Source: Luteolibacter algae (GTDB taxonomy: Bacteria; Verrucomicrobiota; Verrucomicrobiia; Verrucomicrobiales; Akkermansiaceae). Taken from it: 64,000 bases of DNA. The notes beneath the pieces were generated by a model. The model was given only the letters and a program-made list of their open reading frames with translations. It did no database searches and was not told the origin of the DNA. How positions within the stretch are numbered: the stretch's first letter is position 1; each line of letters begins with the position of its first letter. The stretch covers positions 186,001-250,000 of the forward strand of contig NZ_JBHUIT010000001.1 in assembly GCF_042683045.1 (NCBI RefSeq), written 5' to 3'. Below, one piece after another: positions 1 to 9,572 of this stretch. The position numbers were made by a program, and so were the translations under genes.

Positions 1-76
1 GCTGCTCTGCCGCGTGAAGCGAAGCTGTGAGGAAAATTGCCGCGAGAATTGACTGCGGGAGGATTGTTTTTTTCAT
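1..76 (-). CDS. N-terminal fragment of an exported protein (truncated by window edge)
   Basis: Only the first 25 codons are inside the window. They read as a signal peptide: Met-Lys-Lys-Thr, a hydrophobic core, then a Leu-His-Ala-Ala cleavage region before Glu-Gln. The ATG lies 28 bases beyond the stop of the propeller hydrolase gene in the same direction, so this is probably the third gene of a sulfatase-hydrolase operon. The mature protein cannot be identified. A secreted enzyme of the same pathway is likely from position alone. Confidence 0.6.
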   Translation of the reverse strand, partial: MKKTILPQSILAAIFLTASLHAAEQ

Positions 77-104
77 GAGTGGTAATGGCGTGGAGGTAGC
101 GTTT

Positions 105-1226
105 TTACTGATTCGTGGATTCCCGGGAGATTCTGCTTTGCATGTCCCGGTCAAAGGCGACCCCATCGAAAGGGACGACTACGATCTTGCTGCCGTGTCT
201 GTCATTGGCGCGGTCCTGGCCTTTTCCGACATCAATCACGGAAAAGAGAAAGTGTGAGACATGGCCGTCCTCGACAACCGCTGTCGGGCGCTCGACATAC
301 GTCCAGTCATTGATCGTGCCATCCTTGTATCTGAAAATTTTGGTCTCATCTTTTTTGAAGGCGATCCCGCGATACTTCCAGTCGTTGATCCCGTCCTCTG
401 AGGTGAAGTGGTGGGAGGTTTTCGATGGCCAGTGGTTGTAAACGATGTGGTAGAGCCCGCCGCTATACCAGACGGTCGGGTCTTCGTTTTTTTCCTGAGG
501 AAGCTCGGGATAATTCCGATAAACCCTGTCTCCCATGATTTTGTAGGGCCCGAGAATTCCATCCTCGCTGAGCATCGGGGCCGTGGAGCGGGCGATGATC
601 ATGTATTTTCCATCCGGCCGCAGCAGAATCTTCACATTGGACATGCGTCCGTTCTGATTGTAGCGGGCAAGTCCCGGATCGAAGCCGTTGGCATCCCATT
701 TTATTTGCCCGAGAAGCTCGAACGGTCCGTCGGGGGAGTCCGAGACAAAGACTTCGCCATGGGTAATTTCGCTGGTGACGATTGCATAGCGTCCGTCGTG
801 CATGCGGAGCCCCATGACATTGTGGCCCATTCCTTCCCGCCACTGGGGATAGGCGAGACCTTCATCCACGTATGGCCCCATGATATCATTGCTGACGGCA
901 TGGATGCCCTTTGATCCGAGGTGCCAGCCTTCACTATGGGAAAGCGATTGATCCCAGCGGCTGGCATAGAGATGAAAACGGCCATCATCATCTTTCACCA
1001 CGCCTCCGTCCCAGTAACAGAACCGAGTCATTTCCGGGTCCTCAAGCCCGTTCTTGATATCGCGTGGCAGGACATTCGGATCGCCCCAAATGCCTTCTGA
1101 TACAAGAGGGGCCTGCGGTTCCATCGGTAGGAAATAATCCACGAGGGATTTCTCGGCCGCTGCCACCGAGGTGGCGCAGATCGCGGAGAGAACGTAGAGG
1201 GCGGGAAGCGTTTTTGAAAAATTCAT
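105..1226 (-). CDS. Secreted five-bladed beta-propeller glycoside hydrolase (GH43/GH117-like)
   Basis: A 373-residue protein with a signal peptide (about residues 1-23). The rest shows the spacing of a five-bladed propeller glycosidase: an early WDGGVV strand with an acidic residue, repeated 'DGRFHLY', 'HDGRYAIVTSE' and 'GLYHIVYNHW' blade strands, and a late 'YVERPTAVVEDG' blade with a conserved Glu-Arg-Pro. In GH43/GH117-type enzymes these acids supply catalysis, usually exo-cleavage of terminal sugars. It lies 27 bases downstream of a sulfatase, which suggests a sulfated, possibly anhydro-sugar-containing glycan. The exact family and substrate are not determinable here. Ambiguity: related propeller families have similar motifs. 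Confidence 0.65.
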   Translation of the reverse strand: MNFSKTLPALYVLSAICATSVAAAEKSLVDYFLPMEPQAPLVSEGIWGDPNVLPRDIKNGLEDPEMTRFCYWDGGVVKDDDGRFHLYASRWDQSLSHSEGWHLGSKGIHAVSNDIMGPYVDEGLAYPQWREGMGHNVMGLRMHDGRYAIVTSEITHGEVFVSDSPDGPFELLGQIKWDANGFDPGLARYNQNGRMSNVKILLRPDGKYMIIARSTAPMLSEDGILGPYKIMGDRVYRNYPELPQEKNEDPTVWYSGGLYHIVYNHWPSKTSHHFTSEDGINDWKYRGIAFKKDETKIFRYKDGTINDWTYVERPTAVVEDGHVSHFLFSVIDVGKGQDRANDRHGSKIVVVPFDGVAFDRDMQSRISRESTNQ

Positions 1227-1253
1227 GATGAGACCCGGAGATGCCTTTCGGGG

Positions 1254-2978
1254 TTACTTCGCGTTGGCCTTTGCCTTTTTTCCGGCTTTCCCGTTCTGCT
1301 TTTTGGGGGAGTTTTCCTGTTTTCGTGCCTTCGTCTTGGATTGAAGGTATTCGTGTGAAATTTCGATCGCCCGGGCGCGTTTCTCGGGGCCGTAGTTCCA
1401 GAATTCATCAATCACTTTGTTGAAGGCGAATTTCGGATCGTCTTCGCCCAGCTCGGCGCGGCGGTTTTTGAGTTCCTGTTTGAGTTCTTCAATCACACCG
1501 GCGTATTCGGGATTATCATAAACGTTGTTATCTTCAGTCGGGTCCTTTTTGAGATCGTAAAGCTCCCATGCGGGTGGGGTTTCCGCCTGATCGCTATTGA
1601 TTGGAGCTCCATAATACTGGATGAGTTTGTATTGCTTCGTGCGGATGGCGATGCATGCCGGATTGTCATGGGAGGCCATGTGCATCCAGTAGTGATAGTA
1701 GGCCGCTTTTTTCCAATCCTGTGGCTCGGCACCGGTTTCCAGGATGCTCTTGAAGCTTTTTCCCTGCATGTAGGAAGGTGTTTTCACGCCTGCGAAATCA
1801 AGGATTGTCGGAGCGTAATCGATATTCTCTACGATGGCATCGATCTTGCCGGGCTTAATCGTCTCCGGGTAGCGGACGATGAAGGGCATACGCATGGATT
1901 CCTCATAGGGCCAACGCTTGTCCATGAAGTCGTGTTCCCCGAGATAGAATCCCTGGTCACCGGTGTAGATGATGATGGTGTTGTCATAGAGCCCTTCCGC
2001 TTTGAGATAATCGATGACGCGCTTGAGATTATCGTCCACGCCTTTGACACAGCGGAGGTAGGCCTTGAGGTAGCCCTGATAGGCATCGCCTTGGATTTCC
2101 GCTTCGCTTTTTGTGAGATCGAGGTCTTTTGCCCATGCGCCACTGTTTGTGTAGTTGCGGCGGGGATTGCGCAGGCCGATGGATGTGCCGATGTAGGGGA
2201 TCAGCTCGTCATTCGCGCCGCGTGTGGCGAGCGAACCGGAGTGTTCACCACGCTGCCGCATGTTTGCTGGCTCCGGGATAGTGACATCCGCGAGGTATTC
2301 TTCGTAGCGAGGCGCATACTCAAACATGTCGTGAGGCGCTTTGAAATGGAGGCTCAGGTAAAACGGCTTTTCCGGATTACGTTTCGTTTCGAACCATTCC
2401 AATGCGGAATCCGCAATACAATCGGACGAATGTCCTTCCATTTTGACCGCGCTTTGGAGGGTGATCGTTTGTCCCCCGGATCGATACGGCTGGGTGCCGG
2501 TCTGGCCTTTTTCGAGAAAAATGGGGTTGTGGTATTTGCCCTGGCCGGGGAGCACCTTGTAATAATGAAACGCCTCGGGAAGTGCGTCCAGGTGCCACTT
2601 GCCGACGATGGCTGTATCGTAGCCGGCTTTGTCCAGCTCCAGGGCAAGGTATTGTTTTTCCTTGGGAAGTGGATCGCCGAGGGTGGGGCAGCCGTTCACG
2701 GCGCTGCTTTGACCCGTCATGATGGAGGCGCGGCTCGGGGTGCAAATCGCGTTTTGGCAGAAAGCATTTTCCATCAGAATCCCTTCTTTGGCGATGGAGT
2801 CTATGGTTGGGGTCGGGTTTAAAACTGCCAGTCTACCTCCGTATGCTCCGATGGATTGGGAGGTGTGGTCATCAGACATGACGAAGAGGATGTTCGGCCG
2901 TTTGGGAGCGGCGGGCAGGGCGCTGGCGGTAAGCAGCCCGATGCCGAGGGTGAGCGGGATTTTGGATAGGAGTTTCAT
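1254..2978 (-). CDS. Secreted type I (formylglycine) sulfatase
   Basis: A 574-residue arylsulfatase-family (S1) protein that removes sulfate esters from a glycan. Residues 1-24 are a signal peptide. 'NILFVMSDDH' (about 29-38) carries the metal-binding Asp pair, and the maturation motif Cys-Thr-Pro-Ser-Arg is at 79-83; Cys79 should become formylglycine. A 'GDQGFYLGEHD' segment provides further metal and substrate ligands, as in the iduronate/glucosamine-sulfatase-like branch. The C terminus ends in a lysine-rich tail of about 25 residues, unusual for the family and perhaps used for surface attachment. It is first in an operon with the propeller hydrolase. No formylglycine-generating enzyme is encoded in this window. 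Confidence 0.93.
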   Translation of the reverse strand: MKLLSKIPLTLGIGLLTASALPAAPKRPNILFVMSDDHTSQSIGAYGGRLAVLNPTPTIDSIAKEGILMENAFCQNAICTPSRASIMTGQSSAVNGCPTLGDPLPKEKQYLALELDKAGYDTAIVGKWHLDALPEAFHYYKVLPGQGKYHNPIFLEKGQTGTQPYRSGGQTITLQSAVKMEGHSSDCIADSALEWFETKRNPEKPFYLSLHFKAPHDMFEYAPRYEEYLADVTIPEPANMRQRGEHSGSLATRGANDELIPYIGTSIGLRNPRRNYTNSGAWAKDLDLTKSEAEIQGDAYQGYLKAYLRCVKGVDDNLKRVIDYLKAEGLYDNTIIIYTGDQGFYLGEHDFMDKRWPYEESMRMPFIVRYPETIKPGKIDAIVENIDYAPTILDFAGVKTPSYMQGKSFKSILETGAEPQDWKKAAYYHYWMHMASHDNPACIAIRTKQYKLIQYYGAPINSDQAETPPAWELYDLKKDPTEDNNVYDNPEYAGVIEELKQELKNRRAELGEDDPKFAFNKVIDEFWNYGPEKRARAIEISHEYLQSKTKARKQENSPKKQNGKAGKKAKANAK

Positions 2979-3071
2979 GAGTAAAAAAATTCTGTGAATG
3001 GGAGCTAGGTAATACGCGGGTGGGGATCGGCTTTGTGCATTGAATCAAATTTTTCCCTGGGAGCCCCCCGC

Positions 3072-5573
3072 TCAACGCTGTCTGAAGAGAGGGCTGTCGA
3101 TGATTGCGGCAATGGTATCGACGATGCGATAGTCGTGAGCCGCGGAAACTTCGAGGATGTTGTTGATTTCGACAAAATCCGTATTGAGCGGCTCCTCGCC
3201 ATTGGCATATAGCAGGAATTTCGAGATGAAACAGCGGACGAAACGGTCGCGATTCGCATCCGTCATAATCTGCTCCCGGAAGCCTCTGATATCGTCGTAG
3301 GCGGCACCGCTGCGGAATGAAGCGCTCGCATCGACCGGGATATTGATGCTTTTGAGGATCTTTTTCCGGGATTTCACGGTGGCGTTCTCGTCAAGCGGCG
3401 TGGTGTCCGGCACGGTGTAGAAGTCCCGCCACGCGCCTGTCGGATCGAAGCTCTCGAAGGCGTAGCCCCACGGATCTATGGTTTCATGACAGCTGGTACA
3501 GGTGGGATCACTGGTGTGCGCGGCAAGGATTTCCTTGATCGATTTCGCCTGGCGGACATCCGGCTCCGTGATGAGCACATCGGCAGGTGGGGGAGTGGGA
3601 GTGATACCCATGAGGTTTTCCATCACATAGACGGCGCGATGAATCGGAGAGGTGGAGAGGGTGTCCGCCGTGGAGGTCAGGAAGCTGCCCATGCCTAGCA
3701 GTCCTCCGCGTCTACCATCGGTGAAATGATATTTGCGCAGCTTGGAATCTTCCGGCACGCCTTCCACTCCATAGATTTCCGCCAGATCCGCATTGATAAA
3801 GCTGTAATCCGCGGAAAGCAGCTCTGGAAGAGGGATGTTGTTCAGCATCGCGTGGCGGAAAAACGTCAGGGTCTCGTTTACCATATCCTCGCTGAGCCGT
3901 TTGCGGTGATACAACCGATATTGCTCGGGATCCGGAGCCATGAAGTTGATGTTTCCAAGTTCCAGCCAAGCGGTCGGGAACTCGCGGATAAATTCATCCG
4001 CCTGATTCCGGGAAATAAGATTTTTCAGGTTCTCACGGACCTTTGTGAAGGAATCCAGCTCTCCCTTCTGCACCTGCGAAACCAGCGAAGGCGTAGGGAG
4101 GGTGCTGCGAAGCAAGTAGCTGTATTTCGTGGCGAACCGGGATGCAGGAGGAACATCTTCTACGCCGATCATGAGAAAAGCAGGTGATGCCAATATGGCG
4201 ACGATACCTTCTTTCAGAGCTCCGATATGTCCCAAGCTATCAACCTTCGAGGCGACGATATCCACAATGGTGTCCAGTTCTCCCTCGCGCACGGGGCGGC
4301 GCCAGGCTCTTTCGGCAATGGGTTGCAGGATTTCCAGGGCATTTGCGGCATCCGGGTTGCTGCCGATGAGCGCAACCTGCCTTTCGGACGGCCATGTTTC
4401 AAAGATGGGTCCCACGATTTCCGCGCTGAAAATACGGGGACGGGCACCCTCCCAGTATTCCGTCCAGCTCTGCCAGCGATCCACGTTTCGTTCCCGCTTT
4501 CTGACTTTCCCATATTTCAGTTCCTCTCTGATTTTGGCGGCGATGGAGGCATATCTCTGCGGATCGTTCTCCTTCAGGTGATCTGGTGCGATTCCATATT
4601 GGAATTTGAAATTCCCGTTGCCGCGTAGTGTAAATCCATCAGTCGGATTTCTTAGTTCCAGCCGCGTTCCAGCTGCCAACCAATCATCGATTTCGATCTC
4701 CATCATCTCCTCGTCCGGAAGATCGTAGGTATGAATTTCGTCTCCGAGATGGACGCTCAGCTGAATCGGATCGCCTTCGTAAATACCGGTGAACTTTGTG
4801 TCATAGACTGTCCGGTCCTTCCCGGTGGCGCGGATTTTGATCCGGTATCTTCCTGTTTCCGGCACGGTCTGGAAGTTTTTGAAATATGCGGGCAAGCGGG
4901 GATCGAGGAAATCGAATGAGCCGTCCTTGCTATGCACGATGTCCCGGGAAACATTTTGATTCAACGAGCCGCGGCGGATGTCCTCCGCGCTTACCTTGTA
5001 GGTTTTGACCTCCGGCTTTTCCCCTTCGAGTATCGTCGCATCCACGATTTTGCGGATGGACTCGATATACTGCTCCAGATGATAGCGGCTGAAGCCCAAC
5101 GTCTCTCCGTGCGTGTCAAAGCCGTGGTGCAGAGTGTCTCCGACAAGGTTATCCATCGGCTGGTTTGTGCCGATGCTGTCCAATAGGAGTGCGTCCCGGA
5201 CACTGTTGGAGAACTCGCGATTGTTCAGTCGCCGCGGCTTCGCGTGGGCGACAGGAGCCGAGCCTTCGTCGTGCTCGCGAATTTTTGCCTCCAGGTAGGC
5301 AATGATTATTTCACGATCCCCGGAGGTTAGCTTGCTGTCTTCCTCGGGAGGCATCTCCTCTGCGCTGACGTAGTCGAGACAATCCAGCCAGCGCTCCAGA
5401 TTTTCAGAATCCGGCGCGTCTTTCAGGTATTCCAGCTTGAATTTGCCTTTGGCTTTTTCGTCGTTATGACAATCGAAACAATGGATCTGCATCAGCTCGG
5501 GGCTAGCCGGGAGCGCGGGTGCGAGGGCGAGAATTGTAAGGGCTGAAATAGCGCCTTTGTTGAACTTATGCAT
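3072..5573 (-). CDS. DUF1592-type planctomycete cytochrome c protein
   Basis: An 833-residue exported protein with a signal peptide and an N-terminal haem-binding CFDCH (residues 32-36). The domain series DUF1587, a central carbohydrate-binding-like beta region, DUF1592, DUF1588 and DUF1585 follows. A second haem-like motif, CTSCH, sits in the DUF1588 region just before 'DPWGYAFESFDP'. Proteins of this architecture are abundant in Planctomycetes and Verrucomicrobia, nearly always beside a DUF1552 protein. Their biochemical role is unknown, though a periplasmic redox function is suggested by the haem motifs. The start overlaps the end of the upstream DUF1552 gene by 8 bases, so the two are translationally coupled. 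Confidence 0.9.
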   Translation of the reverse strand: MHKFNKGAISALTILALAPALPASPELMQIHCFDCHNDEKAKGKFKLEYLKDAPDSENLERWLDCLDYVSAEEMPPEEDSKLTSGDREIIIAYLEAKIREHDEGSAPVAHAKPRRLNNREFSNSVRDALLLDSIGTNQPMDNLVGDTLHHGFDTHGETLGFSRYHLEQYIESIRKIVDATILEGEKPEVKTYKVSAEDIRRGSLNQNVSRDIVHSKDGSFDFLDPRLPAYFKNFQTVPETGRYRIKIRATGKDRTVYDTKFTGIYEGDPIQLSVHLGDEIHTYDLPDEEMMEIEIDDWLAAGTRLELRNPTDGFTLRGNGNFKFQYGIAPDHLKENDPQRYASIAAKIREELKYGKVRKRERNVDRWQSWTEYWEGARPRIFSAEIVGPIFETWPSERQVALIGSNPDAANALEILQPIAERAWRRPVREGELDTIVDIVASKVDSLGHIGALKEGIVAILASPAFLMIGVEDVPPASRFATKYSYLLRSTLPTPSLVSQVQKGELDSFTKVRENLKNLISRNQADEFIREFPTAWLELGNINFMAPDPEQYRLYHRKRLSEDMVNETLTFFRHAMLNNIPLPELLSADYSFINADLAEIYGVEGVPEDSKLRKYHFTDGRRGGLLGMGSFLTSTADTLSTSPIHRAVYVMENLMGITPTPPPADVLITEPDVRQAKSIKEILAAHTSDPTCTSCHETIDPWGYAFESFDPTGAWRDFYTVPDTTPLDENATVKSRKKILKSINIPVDASASFRSGAAYDDIRGFREQIMTDANRDRFVRCFISKFLLYANGEEPLNTDFVEINNILEVSAAHDYRIVDTIAAIIDSPLFRQR

Positions 5574-6819
5574 ACTTTAGATCGAATGTTCCGGTGCTGG
5601 TATTGAAGGTGTCCCGCTCGATGCCGAAGCGCTGAAGCAAGGTGACGTAGAGGTTGCAGAGTGGCATGTTGTTGCCTCCGGGGCTGATGGTGTCCACGTA
5701 GCCGAGGTGTTTGAATCCACCGCCTGCGACAAGGATCGGTAGGTTGCGATTCGAGTGCGTGCCGCCATAGCCCATGCCGCTGCCGAAGAGGACGATGGTA
5801 TGATCTAGCATGGAGCCTTCGGCATTGGGTTCTTGGATGGAATCAAGCTTCTTCAGGCAGCGCGAGAGCAGGGAAATCTGGAAGGACTCGATCGCCACCA
5901 GCTGGGCGGTGATGTTTTCCATTTTCCCATTGTGGGTGCAGCCGTGATAGCTGCGGGTAACGCCTTCCACATCCGTGTAGCTGAGATCCGTGGGAAAGGC
6001 GACGCTGGCGACCCGGGTGAGATCGGTCTCAAAGGCGTAGCCGATCATATCGAAAATTGCATTGTAACGATTTTCGATCGTGACCTCCGAATGTGAGAAA
6101 TGTTCCGAGATATCGAACGCGGGCTTGTCGCGGCCTATCCAGGTGGCGCGGTTGGCAAAAGTTTTCTCCAAATCGCGCACAGAGCTTTGGTATTGGTCGA
6201 TACGCTCGCGGTCCGATTGACTGACGGATCTCTTCAATGAGGAAAATTGTTCCGAGACGCTATCGAGGATGCTGCCATTGCGGGCTATGATCTCTTTACG
6301 AATGGCTTTTTCCTTATCGGAAAGATTGACGAACAGGTGGTCGAAAAGTTTCTGGGGATCCGTGAAAATAGCATCCTCCACTCCGTTTTCCGTCCAGCTC
6401 ATACGAATACCGCTGCCGAGTCCGGCGCCAATCGATGGGTAGCGGACGCTGGTCGCCGTGTGGCGCGCCATCAGCTGGTCTATTGAAATGTTTTTCTCCG
6501 GATAGGCCAGGCTGTCCGCCGGAAGGATACCGCTGAGAAAGGAGACTTCCCGGCCGTGCCCGCTCACCATTCCGTGATCGGTATGAGCCAGAATGGTCAG
6601 CCGGTCCTTTACCCATTCCAGCGAACTCAAGGTGGGAGAGAGCTCGAAGTCTTTCCCGAATTTTTTCGGGAAAAAGTAATCCGGATGCATGCCGAAGGGA
6701 TTTCCCACAACAAGGAAGCGGACGGGTGATTTCTGCTCGGGAAGTGCAAAGGATTCCAATAAAGGAAGCGCTAATACTCCTCCGAGGCCTTTGATGAATC
6801 TACGGCGGTTGCTGTTCAT
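5566..6819 (-). CDS. DUF1552 family exported protein
   Basis: A 417-residue protein with a twin-arginine-like N terminus (Arg-Arg-Arg-Phe-Ile-Lys followed by a hydrophobic segment), typical of DUF1552 proteins exported folded by Tat. The body shows the family pattern: 'HGMVSGHGREVSFLSG', 'SIDQLMA', and a late 'DHTIVLFGSGMGYGGTHSNRN' segment resembling the alkaline phosphatase/DUF1501 fold. Function is unknown, but the gene is conserved with DUF1592 cytochromes and is the first gene of this two-gene operon. It is transcribed divergently from the sigma factor at 6929, with a shared gap of about 110 bases. Confidence 0.9.
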   Translation of the reverse strand: MNSNRRRFIKGLGGVLALPLLESFALPEQKSPVRFLVVGNPFGMHPDYFFPKKFGKDFELSPTLSSLEWVKDRLTILAHTDHGMVSGHGREVSFLSGILPADSLAYPEKNISIDQLMARHTATSVRYPSIGAGLGSGIRMSWTENGVEDAIFTDPQKLFDHLFVNLSDKEKAIRKEIIARNGSILDSVSEQFSSLKRSVSQSDRERIDQYQSSVRDLEKTFANRATWIGRDKPAFDISEHFSHSEVTIENRYNAIFDMIGYAFETDLTRVASVAFPTDLSYTDVEGVTRSYHGCTHNGKMENITAQLVAIESFQISLLSRCLKKLDSIQEPNAEGSMLDHTIVLFGSGMGYGGTHSNRNLPILVAGGGFKHLGYVDTISPGGNNMPLCNLYVTLLQRFGIERDTFNTSTGTFDLKYA

Positions 6820-6928
6820 ACAGCCTTACTCCGGGATGCCGGGAAATTGGCCGCATTTTTTCTATCATCGGTGGAAGTGAGAAAAAAGGGTGGCTAGTTT
6901 GATAATGATTGGGAGTAGGATGATGAGC

Positions 6929-7474
6929 ATGGATCAGGACCGCGAGCGCGAAGGACAATTTCTTCAAATATTCCTAAGAAACGAGGAGGACTTGAAGTGC
7001 TATGCGCGTGCCCTTTTGCCGAGCTGGGAGGCGGTGGATGACGTGATGCAGGAAGTCAGTTTGATCGTCTGGCGGAAGATGGATCAGCTGCGGGATCCAA
7101 GCGAATTTCTGCCGTGGGCGAAGGTGATCGTGCGTTTCGAGTGTCTGAAGGCGCGGCGCACCGTTGCGCGGGACAGGCACTGGTTTTCCGATGAGGTTTT
7201 CGAATTGCTGGCGGATCATGAGTTTGATCCCGATGAGGATTTACTAACGCGTGAGCGGGAGGCGCTCGAGAGTTGTTTGGGGAAAATGGACAAGGCCCAG
7301 CGGGAGCTGGTGCTGCTGCCATATCGTGGTCATGGTGGAGTAAGCCAGCTTGCGGACGAGACCGGCAGGCCGGCAAATGCGCTCTATAAAAAAATCAGGA
7401 GGCTTAGGGAAAAGCTCACGCAATGCGTCTGCCAGCAGCTGGCGGGGCCGGGCCTGGAAGGAGGCCGGATATGA
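6929..7474 (+). CDS. ECF-type RNA polymerase sigma factor
   Basis: A 181-residue sigma-70 family protein of the group common in Planctomycetes and Verrucomicrobia. Region 2 is seen as 'DDVMQEVSLIVWRKMDQL' and 'WAKVIVRFECLKARR'. Region 4 is 'LGKMDKAQRELVLLPY' followed by a helix-turn-helix, 'SQLADETGRPANALYKKIRRLREKL'. The ATG at 6929 is preferred because GGAGTAGG lies 9 bases upstream; in-frame GTG (6890) and ATG (6905, 6920) codons are alternatives. The stop overlaps the start of the FecR-like gene by 4 bases, so both are probably translated together. Such pairs are generally thought to form a membrane-controlled transcription switch. Confidence 0.9.
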   Translation: MDQDREREGQFLQIFLRNEEDLKCYARALLPSWEAVDDVMQEVSLIVWRKMDQLRDPSEFLPWAKVIVRFECLKARRTVARDRHWFSDEVFELLADHEFDPDEDLLTREREALESCLGKMDKAQRELVLLPYRGHGGVSQLADETGRPANALYKKIRRLREKLTQCVCQQLAGPGLEGGRI

Positions 7475-8820
7475 ACCACGATCGTTTTCACAAGCTCGTC
7501 GCACTTTTTCAGACAGATGGCATTTCCGATGCCGAATTCGCCGAGCTGGAGGAGATGCTGCGCAACACGCCGGAGGCACGGCAAATCTTCCACCAGATAA
7601 GCCGCATCGATACCCGCTTGCGGCGCGAAGCGTCCAACCCGGTTTCCGTGGAGGAAGAGGATTCGAACGAGAACGTGATTTCGTTTTTCCAGCGCTACTC
7701 GTTTGTGGCAACGGCAGCGATCCTTATGCTCACAACGGCGCTGTTATGGATGCATTTTTCCAAACCAAAAGTCATTGCGGAGCTTGTCTCCACAGAAGAG
7801 GCATCCTGGGAAAGCACGCTGCCCACAGAAGCGGGCTCCAAGCTCTCGAAGGGATCGCTCAAGCTAACAACGGGCATCGCCACGATCCGATTCCAATCCG
7901 GGGCAGAGCTCATGCTGGAAGCTCCGGCGAAGCTTACGCTGGAGACACCGATGCTGGCCAGCCTGGCCTACGGATCTGCAGTGATGAATGTCCCGCATTC
8001 GGCGATAGGCTTTACCTTGAAAACACCTGATGGCTATGCGGTGGATCACGGCACTTCTTTTGCTGTCAGGGCCGGAGAGGGCGTGGATGGATCCACCTTT
8101 GAGGTGATCGAAGGAGAAATATCGGTGCATCTCTCCTCCACGGGGGAGCAGGTGAGGCTGCGCCGGGCCCAATCCGCATCGATCAGCGGGGACAAGCTCT
8201 CCGTGCATGATGATGCGCTCACGGAGCCGGTAAGGAAATCCCCCGGCAAGCGGATGCTGCGGATCGGGACCAATGGGAAATGCACATCTGTGATCCGGAA
8301 CAACGGCCGCGCCAAATGGTTGGATCCCGAGCTCCTGATGGTCAGATACCGCCACAAGGCCGGGTCACATGATCGGCGGGCGACATTTGCCTTTGATCTC
8401 TCCGGCGTGAATCTCCAGCGCATGAAAGGTGTGAGACTGCGGCTGAACCAGGTCCCGAGCGGTATCGGCTTTGCGGCGCGTTTACCGGAGATCAATCAAT
8501 TTGAAATCTACGGCATTACCAATCCGGAAAAAACCGGTTGGCAATCAGAGCCGAGGTGGGAGGATTCACCTTCCCCCGAGGATGGTGTGCTGCTGGGCTC
8601 CTTCGAGATTCCGCGCAGCAAGCAGCGGGGCGTATGCACCATCAATACCCCGGAGCTCCTTGATTTCATTAAGGAGAGGCAGCAATCCCAGGTGAAATTT
8701 CTTCTCGTGCGGACGACCGGGCAGATTGCTGGGGATGTTACAGGTTTGGTCCATTCTTTCGCCAGTGATCTACATCCCGAGACTTCCGGGCCGACCCTGG
8801 AGTTCGAGCTAGGGAAGTGA
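7471..8820 (+). CDS. Membrane FecR-domain protein (putative anti-sigma/sensor)
   Basis: A 449-residue protein. The N terminus (about 1-60) resembles the cytoplasmic part of FecR/anti-sigma proteins. One membrane helix follows ('FVATAAILMLTTALLWM', about residues 70-90), then a FecR beta domain with 'LTTGIATIRFQSGAELMLEAPA' and 'GTSFAVRAGEG...FEVIEGEISV'. The C-terminal part (about 270-449) is a beta-rich domain resembling DNRLRE/CBM96-like carbohydrate-binding modules. The start ATG overlaps the sigma factor stop (ATGA). The likely role is sensing an extracellular ligand and controlling the adjacent sigma factor, by analogy to FecR-FecI; the ligand is unknown. Confidence 0.85.
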   Translation: MNHDRFHKLVALFQTDGISDAEFAELEEMLRNTPEARQIFHQISRIDTRLRREASNPVSVEEEDSNENVISFFQRYSFVATAAILMLTTALLWMHFSKPKVIAELVSTEEASWESTLPTEAGSKLSKGSLKLTTGIATIRFQSGAELMLEAPAKLTLETPMLASLAYGSAVMNVPHSAIGFTLKTPDGYAVDHGTSFAVRAGEGVDGSTFEVIEGEISVHLSSTGEQVRLRRAQSASISGDKLSVHDDALTEPVRKSPGKRMLRIGTNGKCTSVIRNNGRAKWLDPELLMVRYRHKAGSHDRRATFAFDLSGVNLQRMKGVRLRLNQVPSGIGFAARLPEINQFEIYGITNPEKTGWQSEPRWEDSPSPEDGVLLGSFEIPRSKQRGVCTINTPELLDFIKERQQSQVKFLLVRTTGQIAGDVTGLVHSFASDLHPETSGPTLEFELGK

Positions 8821-8869
8821 GAGAGGATCTTCTCGTTGTTTCTGCGGAACGGTGATGCAGCATAGGTCC

Positions 8870-9547
8870 ATGTCGCCGCTCACCATTCTTTTTGAAGACG
8901 AACACTTCGTCGCCATCGACAAGCCGGCCGGCATGCTGGTGCATCCGGGACGGGCGCCGGAAGACGTGGAGTGGATCGCAATGAAACGGTTGAGGGATCA
9001 ATTGGGCAGAAAGGTTTATCCCGCCCATCGGCTGGATCGGCCGACTTCGGGAGTGCTCCTGTTTGCCCTGGATAAAATGTCCGCAGGCTTGGCGCAGCAG
9101 GCATTTGAAAAACGGCAGGTTGTAAAGACCTACCATGCGATCGTTCCCGGCCGGGCTCCCCGGCAGTGGATCTGCGAAAGTCCGTTGCGCAATTCGCCCG
9201 AGGAGGAATTGCGGCCGGCGAGGACGTGCTTCGAGCTGCTAGCGAGCACACCGGAAGGACGGTTTTCCGCAGAGCCGGAGCTGAGCCTAAGTTTGCTGAA
9301 AAGCACGCCAATGACCGGGCGCTTCCATCAGATCCGTCGGCATCTTCTAGAAGCCGGTTTTCCTATCGTCGGGGACTTCCGGTATGCGGAAATCTCACGG
9401 AGCCATCAGCTTGGTGAAATTCTCGGCATTGGAACGCGGATGCTCCTGCAGGCGAAGACCTTGGAGCTGACGCATCCGGTGACGCTGGAAAAGCTGACGA
9501 TTGAGGCGCCTGCGGACAGGGATTTTATCAGATGCTTTCCGGTGTAA
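8870..9547 (+). CDS. truC: RluA-family pseudouridine synthase, TruC-like
   Basis: A 225-residue pseudouridine synthase. The catalytic motif His-Arg-Leu-Asp-Arg-Pro-Thr-Ser-Gly places the nucleophilic Asp at about residue 56, and an N-terminal 'IDKPAGMLVHPG' is typical of the family. The Pro-Thr-Ser variant and lack of an S4 domain fit TruC, which modifies U65 of tRNA, rather than RluA/C/D. The ATG at 8870 begins the conserved region; in-frame GTG at 8852 and ATG at 8855 are possible earlier starts. It stands alone between the FecR gene and the convergent lipB. Confidence 0.85.
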   Translation: MSPLTILFEDEHFVAIDKPAGMLVHPGRAPEDVEWIAMKRLRDQLGRKVYPAHRLDRPTSGVLLFALDKMSAGLAQQAFEKRQVVKTYHAIVPGRAPRQWICESPLRNSPEEELRPARTCFELLASTPEGRFSAEPELSLSLLKSTPMTGRFHQIRRHLLEAGFPIVGDFRYAEISRSHQLGEILGIGTRMLLQAKTLELTHPVTLEKLTIEAPADRDFIRCFPV

Positions 9548-9572
9548 CGTAAGGTGGGAAGCGATTTCTCTC

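Noticed and set aside
1632..2822. A plus-strand open frame of 396 codons opposite the first sulfatase
   Set aside because: The opposite strand encodes a full sulfatase with all motifs; this frame has no family features.
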